From contig CM072810.1 in assembly GCA_037013495.1 (NCBI GenBank), positions 57,894,843-57,958,842 of the forward strand: a DNA stretch of 64,000 nt, given 5' to 3'. Both the position numbers and the translations under genes were made by a program. Below are positions 39,701 through 52,160 of the stretch, piece by piece. This stretch comes from Hippophae tibetana (lineage: Eukaryota > Streptophyta > Magnoliopsida > Rosales > Elaeagnaceae). Position 1 is the first letter of the stretch. Each line of letters opens with the position of its first letter. The notes beneath the pieces were generated by a model that was not told the DNA's origin, ran no database searches, and was given only the letters and a program-made list of their open reading frames with translations.

Positions 39701-39900
39701 TTGTCATCACTTCATTATTGTCTAGTTGTTCAAGGTACCTCTTAATTTCTTCATCTAAATCTTCTTCAACCTTTTCAAGTGTAAGAACGGTTTCAAGCTT
39801 GTCTTCTATTCTGGTTCGGAAAAAGGTGTTTTGGACAAGATTATCCAAGGGATCAACATCGAATATTTCATCGATGGAAGAAATAGAAGGGAAAGGTGAA
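36731..39900 (-). pseudogene. pol: Athila pol fossil: RT, RNase H and integrase
   Basis: Encodes the copying and integration enzymes of the element. In element order: a linker before RT; reverse transcriptase (about 39.45-38.7 kb) with the palm motif IFMDDFSVF near 38.9 kb, the FMDD form usual in this clade; RNase H (about 38.5-38.1 kb) with CDASDYAIGAVLGQR; an integrase zinc finger of H-H-C-C type (about 37.82-37.69 kb); an integrase core (about 37.64-37.15 kb) with D, D and E spaced as DD35E ([31 protein letters not shown]); and a C-terminal domain ending near 36731. Protease and gag are not seen. The gene is not intact, with about one break in the retained part, so it is a fossil. At its start the reading frame runs in from satellite sequence, which contributes about 20 unrelated residues by chance. 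Confidence 0.93.
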
Positions 39901-42900
39901 GAGGTCTTAATGTTTTTGTTAAATATAGACCCTTTTGTTTTGCTTTGGATTTTTTTCAATGCAACTATTACGAATATTGAGGTGCCGACGAAAAGTGTGT
40001 TTAAAATATTCTAAATATTTTCAATATCTAATATTTATTCTCATGACAATACAAATATACTCATTACGCTTCACAATTTATTTTTTGGAACATAAATTTG
40101 AAAGATTAATTTACGAAGCCATTTATGTATAGCGATTTTCTATTTTGGAGAATTGTTAAATTTAATGTATTATTTTTATGCTTTTTTTCTTCACGGATGG
40201 ATTATGCACATTACATAACTAAATAGCTATATTAAGGTTGCATTAGGTTTAGGGTTTCGTTCCGTATAATAGAAAACAGTAGCCTTATGATGGAGGATGA
40301 TTTGATAACTTTAGGGAAATTACTTTTTAGAAATATTGTTGCTTTTATTCCTGTAGTTCTTGATTGAATGCTCCAATTCGACATATCGAAAGGAGTGATC
40401 ATCTTTTTGGGCATCACAAGGTTGGGGTATTATGGACGTGTTGATGTTGTTTTCGTTTGTGTATTTCGTTTCGTATTTATTTTTGAAACCATAATCTCTT
40501 TTTCTTGATCTTTATTTCTATGTTCGATCAATCTTTGTTCTTCATAAATAAAAGATAAGGAAAAAGAAGATGGGTTATACTCTTCACAATATTAAAAAAA
40601 GAAAATTTGAGAAATAAGAGTTCCAACTTTAAACGGCCATAACTTTTGACTCGTATATCGAAATTACTATTTTAATATATCAAGTTAGAGCTTGTAACGA
40701 TTCCTATAATCTGAGCTATGTTCTAGAAGAACCTCATTTTTTGACCAAAAATTATCCTTTTACATCACCTACCGAGGTCTTAATGTTTTTGTTAAATATA
40801 GACCCTTTTGTTTTGCTTTGGATTTTTTTCAATGCAACTATTACGAATATTGAGGTGCCGACGAAAAGTGTGTTTAAAATATTCTAAATATTTTCAATTT
40901 CTAATAATTATTCTCATGATAATACAAATATACTCATTACGCTTCACAATTTATTTTTTGGAACATAAATTTGAAAGATTAATTTTCGAAGCCATTTAGG
41001 TATAGCGATTTTCTATTTTGGAGAATTGTTAAATTTAATGTATTATTTTTATGCTTTTTTTCTTCGTGGATGGATTATGCACATTACACAACTAAATAGC
41101 TATATTAAGGTTGCATTAGGTTTAGGGTTTTGTTCCTTATAATAGAAAACAGTAACCTTATGATGGAAGATGATTTGATAACTTTAGTGAAATTACTTTT
41201 TAGAAATAATGTTGCTTTTATTCCTGTAGTTCTTGATTGAATGCTCCAATTCGACATATCGAAAGGATTGATCATCTTTTTGGGCATCACAAGGTTGGGG
41301 TATTATGGACTTGTTGATGTTGTTTTCGTTTCGTATTTATTTTTGAAACCATAGTCTCTTTTTCTTGATCTTTATTTCTATGTTCGATCAATCTTTGTTC
41401 TTCATAAATAAAAGAGTAGGAAAAAGAAGATGGGTTATACTCTTCACAATATTAAAAAAAGAAAATTTGAGAAATAAGAGTTCCAACTTTAAACGGCCGT
41501 AACTTTTGACACGTATATCGAAATTACTATTTTAATATATCAAGTTACAGCTTGTAACGATTCCTATAATCTCAGCTATGTGGCAGAAGAACCTCATTTT
41601 TTGAACAAAAATTCTTCTTTTACATCACCTACCGAGGTCTTAATGTTTTTGTTCCATATAGACCCTTTTGTTTTGCTTTGGATTTTTTTCAATGCAACTA
41701 TAACGAATATTGAGGTGCCGACGAAAAGTGTGTTTAAAATATTCTAAATATTTTCAATATCTGACAATTATTCTCATGACAATACAAATATACTCATTAC
41801 GCTTCACAATTTATTTTTTGGAACATAAATTTGAAAGATTAATTTTCGAAGCCATTTATGTATAGCGATTTTCTATTTTGGAGAATTGTTAAATTTAATG
41901 TATTATTTTTATGCTTTTTTTCTTCACGGATGGATTATGCACATTACACAACTAAATAGGCATATCAAGGTTGCACTAGGTTTAGGGTTTTGTTCCGTAG
42001 AATAGAAAACAGTAGCCTTATGATGGAGGATGATTTGATAACTTTAGTGAAATTACTTTTTAGAAATATAGTTGCTTTTATTCCTGTGGTTCTTGATTGA
42101 ATGCTCCAATTCGACATATCAAAAGGAGTGATCATCTTTTTTGGCATCACAAGGTTGGGGTATTATGGACTTGTTGATGTTGTTTTCGTCTGTGTATTTC
42201 GTTTCGTATTTATTTTTGAAACCATAGTCTCTTCTTCTTGATCTTTATTTCTATGTTCGATCAATATTTGTTCTTCATAAAAAAAAGAGTAGCAAAAATA
42301 AGTTGGGTTATAATCTTCACAATATTAAAAAAAGAAAATTTGAGGAATAAGAGTTCCAACTTTAAACGGCCATAACTTTTGACTCGTATATCGAAATTAC
42401 TATTTTAATATATCAAGTTAGAGCTTGTAAAGATTCCTATAGTCTCACCTATATGGCAGAAGAACCTCATTTTTTGAACAAAAATTCTCCTTTTACATCA
42501 CCTAACGAGGTCTTTATGTTTTTGTTCTATATAGACCCTTTTGTTTTGCTTTGGATTGTTTTGAATGCAACTATTACGAATATTGAGGTGCCGACGAAAA
42601 GTGTGTTTAAAAATATTCTAAATATTTTCAATATCTAATAATTATTCTCATGACAATACAAATATACTCATTACGCTTCACAATTTATTTTTTGGAACAT
42701 ACATTTGAAAGATTAAATTTCGAAGCCATTTATGTATAGCGATTTTCTTTTTTAGTGAATTGCTAAATTTAATATATTATTTTTATGCTTTTTTTCTTCA
42801 CGGATGGATTATGCACAATACACAATTAAATAGCCATATCAAGGTTGCATTAGGTTTAGGGTTTAGTTCCGTAGAGTAGAAAACAGTTGCCTTATGATGG

Positions 42901-45900
42901 AAGAAGATTTGATAACATTAGTGAAATTAGTTTTTAGAAATATTATTGCTTTTCTTTCTAGGGTTCTTGATTGAATACTACAATTCGACATTTCAAAAGG
43001 AGTGGTCAACTTTTTTGGCATCACAAGGTTGGGGTATTATGGACTTGTTGATGTCGTTTTCGTCTGTGTATTTCGTTTCGTATTTATTTTTGAAACCATA
43101 GTCTCTTCTTCTTCATCTTTATTTCTATTATCAATCAATCTTTGTTCTTCATAAATAAAAGAGTAGGAAAAAGAAGATGGGTTATACTCTTCACAATATT
43201 AAAAACAGAAAATTTGAGAAATAAGAGTTCCAACTTTAAACGGCCATAACTTTTGACTCGTATATCGAAATTACTATTTTAATATATCAAGTTAGAGCTT
43301 CTGACGATTCCTATAATCTCAGCTATGTGGCAGAAGAACCTCATTTTTTGAACAAAAATTCTTCTTTTACATCACCTAACGAGGTCTTAATGTTTTTGTT
43401 CCATATAGACCCTTTTGTTTTGCTTTGGATTTTTTTCAATGCAACTATAACGAATATTGAGGTGCCGACGAAAAGTGTGTTTAAAATATTCTAAATATTT
43501 TCAATATCTGACAATTATTCTCATGACAATACAAATATACTCATTACGCTTCACAATTTATTTTTTGGAACATAAATTTGAAAGATTAATTTTCGAAGCC
43601 ATTTATGTATAGCGATTTTCTATTTTGGAGAATTGTTAAATTTAATGTATTATTTTTATGCTTTTTTTCTTCACGGATGGATTATGCACATTACACAACT
43701 AAATAGGCATATTAAGGTTGCATTAGGTTTAGGGTTTTGTTCCGTATAATAGAAAAAAATAGCCTTATGATGGAGGATGATTTGATAACTTTAGTGAAAT
43801 TACTTTTTAGAAATATTGTTGCTTTTATTCCTGTGGTTCTTGATTGAATGCTCCAATTCGAAATATCAAAAGGAGTGATCATATTTTTTGGCATCACAAG
43901 GTTGGGGTATTATGGACTTGTTGATGTTGTTTTCGTCAGTGTATTTCGTTTCGTATTTATTTTTGAAACCATAGTCTCTTCTTCTTGATCTTTATTTCTA
44001 TGTTCGATCAATCTTTGTTCTTCATAAATAAAAGAGTAGCAAAAAGAAGTTGGGTTATAATCTTCACAATATTAAAAAAAAAAAGAAAATTTGAGAAATA
44101 AGAGTTCCAACTTTAAACGGCCATAACTTTTGACTCGTATATCGAAATTACTATTTTAATATATCAAGTTAGAGCTTGTAACGATTCCTATAATCTCACC
44201 TTTGTGCCAAAAAGAACCTCATTTTTTGAACAAAAATTCTCCTTTTACATAACCTAACGAGGTCTTGATGTTTTTGTTCCATATAGACCCTTTTGTTTTG
44301 CTTTGGATTGTTTTGAATGCAACTATTATGAATATTGAGGTGCCGACGAAAAGTGTGTTTAAAAATATTCTAAATATTTTCAATATCTAATAGTTATTCT
44401 CATGACAATGCAAATATACTCATTACGCTTCACAATTTATTTTTTGGAACATACATTTGAAAGATTAAATTTCCAGCCATTTATGTATAGCGATTTTCTT
44501 TTTTAGTGAATTGTTAAATTTAATGTATTATTTTTATGCTTTTTTTCTTCACGGATAGATTATGCACATTACACAACTAAATAGCCATATCAAGGTTGCA
44601 TTAGGTTCAGGGTTCTGTTTCGTAGAATAGAAAACAGTAGCCTTATGATGGAAGAAGATTTGATAACATTAGTGAAATTAGTTTTTAGAAATATTGTTGC
44701 TTTTCTTTCTGGGGTTCTTGATTGAATGCTACAATTCGACATTTCAAAAGGAGTGATCAACTTTTTTGGCATCACAAGGTTGGGGTATTATGGACTTGTT
44801 GATGTTGTTTTCGTCTATGTATTTCGTTTCGTATTTATTTTTGAAAGCATAGTCTCTTCTTCTTGATCTTTATTTCTATGTTCAATCAATCTTTGTTCTT
44901 CATAAATAAAAGAGTAGGAAAAAGAAGATGGGTTATAATCTTCCCAATATTAAAAGGAGAAAATTTGAGAAATAAGAGTTCCAACTTTAAACGGACATAA
45001 CTTTTGACTCGTATATCGAAATTACTATTTTAATATATCAAGTTAGAGCTTGTAACGATTCCTATAATATCACCTATGTGGCAAAAGAACCTCATTTTTG
45101 GAACAAAAATTCTCCTTTTACATAACCTAACGAGGTCTTGATGTTTTTGTTCCATATAGACCCTTTTGTTTTGCTTTGGATTGTTTTGAATGCTACTATT
45201 ATGAATATTGAGGTGCCAACGAAAAGTGTGTTTAAAAATATTCTAAATATTTTCAATATCTAATAGTTATTCTCATGACAATGCAAATATACTCATTACG
45301 CTTCACAATTTATTTTTTGGAACATACATTTGAAAGATTAAATTTCCAGCCATTTATGTATAGCGATTTTCTTTTTTAGTGAATTGTTAAATTTAATGTA
45401 TTATTTTTATGCTTTTTTTCTTCACGGATGGATTATGCACATTACACAACTAAATACCCATATCAAGGTTGCATTAGGTTTAGGGTTCTGTTCCGTAGAA
45501 TAGAAAACAGTAGCCTTATGATGGAAGAAGATTTCATAACATTAGTGAAATTAGTTTTTAGAAATATTGTTGCTTTTCTTTCTAGGGTTCTTGATTGAAT
45601 GCTACAATTCGACATTTCAAAAGGAGTGATCAACTTTTTTGGCATCACATGGTTGGGGTATTATGGACTTGTTGATGTTGTTTTCGTCTGTGTATTTCGT
45701 TTCGTATTTATTTTTGAAACCATAGTCTCTTCTTCTTGATCTTTATTTCTATGTTCGATCAATCTTTGTTCTTCATAAATAAAAGAGTAGGAAAAAGAAG
45801 ATGGGTTATAATCTTCACAATATTAAAAGGAGAAAATTTGAGAAATAAGAGTTCCAACTTTAAACGGCCATAACTTTTGACTCGTATATCGAAATTACTA

Positions 45901-48900
45901 TTTTAATATATCAAGTTAGAGCTTGTAACGATTCCTATAATCTCACCTATGTGGCAGAAGAATCTCATTTTTTGAACAAAAAATCTACTTTTACATCACC
46001 TAATGAGGTCTTAATGTTTTTGTTCCATATAGACCCGTTTTTTTGCTTTGGATTGTTTTGAATGCAACTATTACAAATATTGAGGTGCCGACGAAAAGTG
46101 TGTTTAAAAATATTCTAAATATTTTCAATATCTAATAATTATTCTCATGACAATACAAATATACTCATTACGCTTCACAATTTATTTTTTGGAACGTACA
46201 TTTGAAAGATTAAATTTCGAAGCCATTTATGTATAGCGATTTTCTATTTTGGAGAATTGTTAAATTTAATGTATTGTTTTTATGCTTTTTTTCTTCACGG
46301 ATGGATTATGCACATTGAACAACTAAATAGCCATATTAAGGTTGCATTAGGTTTAGGGTTTTGTTCCCTATAATAGAAAACAGTAGCCTTATGATGGAGT
46401 TTGATTTGATAACTTTAGTGAAATTACTTTTTAGAAATATTGTTGCTTTTATTCCTGTGGTTCTTGATTGAATGCTCCAATTCGACATATCAAAAGGAGT
46501 GATCATCTTTTTTGGCATCACAAGGTTGGGGTATTATGGATTTGTTGATGTTGTTTTCGTCTGTGTATTTCGTTTCGTATTTATTTTGCAAACCATAGTC
46601 TCTTCTTCTTGATCTTTATTTCTATGTTCTATCAATCTTTGTTCTTCATAAATAAAAGAGTAGGAAAAAGAAGATGGGTTATACTCTTCACAATATTAAA
46701 AAAGAAAATTTGAGAAATAAGAGTTCCAACTTTAAACGGCCATAACTTTTGACTCGTATATCGAAATTACTATTTTAATATATCAAGTTAGAGCTTGTAA
46801 CGATTGCTATAATCTGAGCTATGTTGTAGAAGAACCTCATTTTTTGAACAAAAATTCTCCTTTTCCATCACCTACCGAGGTCTTATTGTTTTTGTTAAAT
46901 ATAGACCCTTTTGTTTTGCTTTGGATTTTTTTCAATGCAACTATTACGAATATTGAGGTGCCGACGAAAAGTGTGTTTAAAATATTCTAATATTTTCAAT
47001 ATCTAATAATTATTCTCATGTCAATACAAATATACTCATTACGCTTCACAATTTATTTTTTGGAACGTACATTTGAAAGATTAAATTTTGAAGCCATTTA
47101 TGTATAGCGATTTTCTTTTTTAGTGAATTGTTAAATTTAATGTATTATTTTTATGCTTTTTTTCTTCATGGATGGATTATGCACATTACACAACTAAATA
47201 GCTATATTAAGGTTGCATTAGGTTTAGGGTTTTGTTCCGTATAATAGAAAACAGTAGCCTTATGATGGAGGTTGATTTGATAACTTTAGTGAAATTACTT
47301 TTTAGAAATATTGTTGCTTTTATTCCTGTGGTTCTTGATTGAATGCTCCAATTCGACATATCAAAAGGAGTGATCACCTTTTTTGGCATCACAAGGTTGG
47401 GGTATTATGGACTTGTTGATGTTCTTTTCGTCTGTGTATTTCGTTTCGTATTTATTTTTGAAACCATAGTCTCTTCTTCTTGATCTTTATTTCTATGTTC
47501 GATCAATCTTTGTTCTTCATAAATAAAAGAGTAGGAAAAAGAAGATGGGTTATACTCTTCACAATATTAAAAAAGAAAATTTGAGAAATAAGAGTTCCAA
47601 CTTTAAACGGCCATAACTTTTGACTCGTATATCGAAATTACTATTTTAATATATCAAGTTAGAGCTTGTAACGATTCCTATAATCTGAGCTATGTTGTAG
47701 AAGAACCTCATTTTTTGAACAAAAATTCTCCTTTTACATCACCTACCGAGGTCTTATTGTTTTTGTTAAATATAGACCCTTTTGTTTTGCTTTGGATTTT
47801 TTTCAATGCAACTATTACGAATATTGAGGTGCCGACGAAAAGTGTGTTTAAAATATTCTAATATTTTCAATATCTAATAATTATTCTCATGTCAATACAA
47901 ATATACTCATTACGCTTCACAATTTATTTTTTGGAACGTAAATTTGAAAGATTAATTTTCGAAGCAATTTATGTATAGCGATTTTCTATTTTGGAGAATT
48001 GTTAAATTTAATGTATTATTTTTATGCTTTTTTTCTTCACGGATGGATTATGCACATTACATAACTAAATAGCCATATTAAGGTTGCATTGGGTTTAGGG
48101 TTTTTTTCCGTATAATAGAAAACAGTAGCCTTATGATGGAGGATAATTTGATAACTTTAGTGAAATTACTTTTTAGAAATATTGTTGCTTTTATTCCTGT
48201 GGTTCTTGATTGAATGCTCCAATTCGACATATCAAAAGGAGTGATCATCTTTTTTGGCATCACAAGGTTGGGGTATTATGGACTTCTTGATGTTCTTTTC
48301 GTCTGTGTATTTCGTTTCGTATTTATTTTTGAAACCATAGTCTCTTCTTCTTGATCTTTATTTCTATGTTCGATCAATCTTTGTTCTTCATAAATAAAAG
48401 AGTAGGAAAAAGAAGATGGGTTATAATCTTCACAATATTAAAAGGAGAAAATTTGAGAAATAAGAGTTCCAACTTTAAACGGCCATAACTTTTGACTCGT
48501 ATATCGAAATTACTATTTTAATATATCAAGTTAGAGCTTGTAACGATTCCTATAATCTCACCTATGTGGCAGAAGAATCTCATTTTTTGAACAAAAAATC
48601 TACTTTTACATCACCTAATGAGGTCTTAATGTTTTTGTTCCATATAGACCCGTTTTTTTGCTTTGGATTGTTTTGAATGCAACTATTACAAATATTGAGG
48701 TGCCGACGAAAAGTGTGTTTAAAAATATTCTAAATATTTTCAATATCTAATAATTATTCTCATGACAATACAAATATACTCATTACGCTTCACAATTTAT
48801 TTTTTGGAACGTACATTTGAAAGATTAAATTTCGAAGCCATTTATGTATAGCGATTTTCTATTTTGGAGAATTGTTAAATTTAATGTATTGTTTTTATGC

Positions 48901-51900
48901 TTTTTTTCTTCACGGATGGATTATGCACATTGAACAACTAAATAGCCATATTAAGGTTGCATTAGGTTTAGGGTTTTGTTCCCTATAATAGAAAACAGTA
49001 GCCTTATGATGGAGTTTGATTTGATAACTTTAGTGAAATTACTTTTTAGAAATATTGTTGCTTTTATTCCTGTGGTTCTTGATTGAATGCTCCAATTCGA
49101 CATATCAAAAGGAGTGATCATCTTTTTTGGCATCACAAGGTTGGGGTATTATGGATTTGTTGATGTTGTTTTCGTCTGTGTATTTCGTTTCGTATTTATT
49201 TTGCAAACCATAGTCTCTTCTTCTTGATCTTTATTTCTATGTTCTATCAATCTTTGTTCTTCATAAATAAAAGAGTAGGAAAAAGAAGATGGGTTATACT
49301 CTTCACAATATTAAAAAAGAAAATTTGAGAAATAAGAGTTCCAACTTTAAACGGCCATAACTTTTGACTCGTATATCGAAATTACTATTTTAATATATCA
49401 AGTTAGAGCTTGTAACGATTGCTATAATCTGAGCTATGTTGTAGAAGAACCTCATTTTTTGAACAAAAATTCTCCTTTTCCATCACCTACCGAGGTCTTA
49501 TTGTTTTTGTTAAATATAGACCCTTTTGTTTTGCTTTGGATTTTTTTCAATGCAACTATTACGAATATTGAGGTGCCGACGAAAAGTGTGTTTAAAATAT
49601 TCTAATATTTTCAATATCTAATAATTATTCTCATGTCAATACAAATATACTCATTACGCTTCACAATTTATTTTTTGGAACGTACATTTGAAAGATTAAA
49701 TTTTGAAGCCATTTATGTATAGCGATTTTCTTTTTTAGTGAATTGTTAAATTTAATGTATTATTTTTATGCTTTTTTTCTTCATGGATGGATTATGCACA
49801 TTACACAACTAAATAGCTATATTAAGGTTGCATTAGGTTTAGGGTTTTGTTCCGTATAATAGAAAACAGTAGCCTTATGATGGAGGTTGATTTGATAACT
49901 TTAGTGAAATTACTTTTTAGAAATATTGTTGCTTTTATTCCTGTGGTTCTTGATTGAATGCTCCAATTCGACATATCAAAAGGAGTGATCACCTTTTTTG
50001 GCATCACAAGGTTGGGGTATTATGGACTTGTTGATGTTCTTTTCGTCTGTGTATTTCGTTTCGTATTTATTTTTGAAACCATAGTCTCTTCTTCTTGATC
50101 TTTATTTCTATGTTCGATCAATCTTTGTTCTTCATAAATAAAAGAGTAGGAAAAAGAAGATGGGTTATACTCTTCACAATATTAAAAAAGAAAATTTGAG
50201 AAATAAGAGTTCCAACTTTAAACGGCCATAACTTTTGACTCGTATATCGAAATTACTATTTTAATATATCAAGTTAGAGCTTGTAACGATTCCTATAATC
50301 TGAGCTATGTTGTAGAAGAACCTCATTTTTTGAACAAAAATTCTCCTTTTACATCACCTACCGAGGTCTTATTGTTTTTGTTAAATATAGACCCTTTTGT
50401 TTTGCTTTGGATTTTTTTCAATGCAACTATTACGAATATTGAGGTGCCGACGAAAAGTGTGTTTAAAATATTCTAATATTTTCAATATCTAATAATTATT
50501 CTCATGTCAATACAAATATACTCATTACGCTTCACAATTTATTTTTTGGAACGTAAATTTGAAAGATTAATTTTCGAAGCAATTTATGTATAGCGATTTT
50601 CTATTTTGGAGAATTGTTAAATTTAATGTATTATTTTTATGCTTTTTTTCTTCACGGATGGATTATGCACATTACATAACTAAATAGCCATATTAAGGTT
50701 GCATTGGGTTTAGGGTTTTTTTCCGTATAATAGAAAACAGTAGCCTTATGATGGAGGATAATTTGATAACTTTAGTGAAATTACTTTTTAGAAATATTGT
50801 TGCTTTTATTCCTGTGGTTCTTGATTGAATGCTCCAATTCGACATATCAAAAGGAGTGATCATCTTTTTTGGCATCACAAGGTTGGGGTATTATGGACTT
50901 CTTGATGTTCTTTTCGTCTGTGTATTTCGTTTCGTATTTATTTTTGAAACCATAGTCTCTTCTTCTTGATCTTTATTTCTATGTTCGATCAATCTTTGTT
51001 CTTCATAAATAAAAGAGTAGGAAAAATAGGATGGGTTATACTCTTCACAATATTAAAAAAAGAAAATTTGAGAAATAAGAGTTAAAAATTTAAACGGCCA
51101 TAACTTTTGACTCGTATATCGAAATTACTATTTTAATATATCAAGTTAGAGCTTGTGACGATTCCTATAATCTCAGCTATGTGGCAGAAGAACCTCATTT
51201 TTTGAACAAAAATTCTCCTTTTACATCACCTACCGAGGTCTTAATGTTTTTGTTCCATATAGACCCTTTTGTTTTGCTTTGGATTTTTTTCAATGCAACT
51301 ATTACGAATATTGAGGTGCCGACGAAAAGTGTGTTTAAAATATTCTAAATATTTTCAATATCTGACAATTATTCTCATGACAATACAAATATACTCATTA
51401 CGCTTCACAATTTATTTTTTGGAACATAAATTTGAAAGATTAATTTTCGACGCCATTTATGTATAGCGATTTTCTATTTTGGAGAATTGTTAAATTTAAT
51501 GTATTATTTTTATGCTTTTATTCTTCACGGATGGATTATGCACATTACACAACTAAATAGCCATATTAAGGTTGCATTGGGTTTAGGGTTTTGTTCCGTA
51601 TAATAGAAAACAGTAGCCTTATGATGGAGGATAATTTGATAACTTTAGTGAAATTACTTTTTAGAAATATTGTTGCTTTTATTCCTGTGGTTCTTGATTG
51701 AATGCTCCATTTCGACATATCAAAAGGAGTGATCATCTTTTTTGGCATCACAAGGTTGGGGTATTATGGACTTGTTGATGTTGTTTTCGTTTGTGTATTT
51801 CGTTTCGTATTTAAATTTGAAACCATAGTCTCTTCTTCTTGATCTTTATTTCTATGTTCGATCAATCTTTGTTCTTCATAAATAAAAGAGTAGGAAAAAG

Positions 51901-52160
51901 AAGATGGGTTATACTCTTCACAATATTAAAAAAAGAAAATTTGAGAAATAAGAGTTCCAACTTTAAACGGCCATAACTTTTGACTCGTATATCGAAATTA
52001 TTATTATAATATATCAAGTTAGAGCATGTAACGATTCCTATAATCTCAGCTATGTGGCAGAAGAACCTCATTTTTTGAACAAAAATTCTCCTTTTACATC
52101 ACCTACCGAGGTATTAATGTTTTTGTTCCATTTAGACCCTTTTGTTTTGCTTTGGATTTT
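39901..52160. repeat. Satellite subfamily B domain, right of the insertion
   Basis: Type B monomers of mostly 871-873 bp continue from the insertion. The monomer ending near 41.35 kb is only about 860 bp long because about 13 bp are missing inside GTTTTCGTTTCGTATTT. Monomers near 42.8, 44.6 and 45.5 kb carry GATTTGATAACATTAGTG and TCGACATTTCAAAAGG variants that foreshadow type C. A shared 3-bp loss (AAATTTCCAGCCATTT) links the monomers near 44.47 and 45.35 kb, and an A-run expansion sits at about 44.07 kb. Confidence 0.85.
45691..51025. repeat. Trimeric higher-order repeat, 2615-bp unit, two near-identical copies
   Basis: Three monomers from about 45.69 kb are repeated at a constant offset of 2615 bp from about 48.31 kb. 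Matches begin just after the GTTTTCGTCTG block at about 45.69 kb and end at about 51.03 kb, where GGAAAAATAGG replaces GGAAAAAGAAG. Rare variants are copied exactly, including GAACAAAAAATCTACTTTT, GACCCGTTTTTTTGC and CTTTTCCATCACC. I saw no difference between the copies in the stretches I compared, so the duplication is very recent or is an assembly artefact. Confidence 0.9.

Larger units (their letters stand above)
32764..39900 (-). mobile_element. Partial Athila-lineage Ty3/gypsy LTR retrotransposon (fossil), inserted in the satellite
   Basis: A minus-strand element interrupts a type B monomer. Parts in element order: pol with RT, RNase H and integrase (39900-36731), a long untranslated 3' region (36730-34816), a polypurine tract (34827-34816), and one complete LTR (34815-32764) starting TGATGA and ending TCATCA in element sense. 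The 5' LTR, primer-binding site, gag and protease are not seen; satellite lies directly against pol. The pol protein has the wording of the plant Athila clade, for example CFLDGLSGYYQVPIAPEDQE, GIRSFLGHAGFYRRFIKDFS and [13 protein letters not shown]-like [12 protein letters not shown]. The copy is broken, with its 5' part missing and about one further break visible in pol. The well-kept pol suggests a fairly recent insertion, but with one LTR the age cannot be measured. Family call is firm; the clade within Athila is not. Confidence 0.93.

Noticed and set aside
39880-39959. A satellite-pol fusion gene at the right edge of the element
   Set aside because: About 20 satellite codons happen to be in frame with the fossil pol. 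Nothing suggests a promoter or a functional product, so it is chance.
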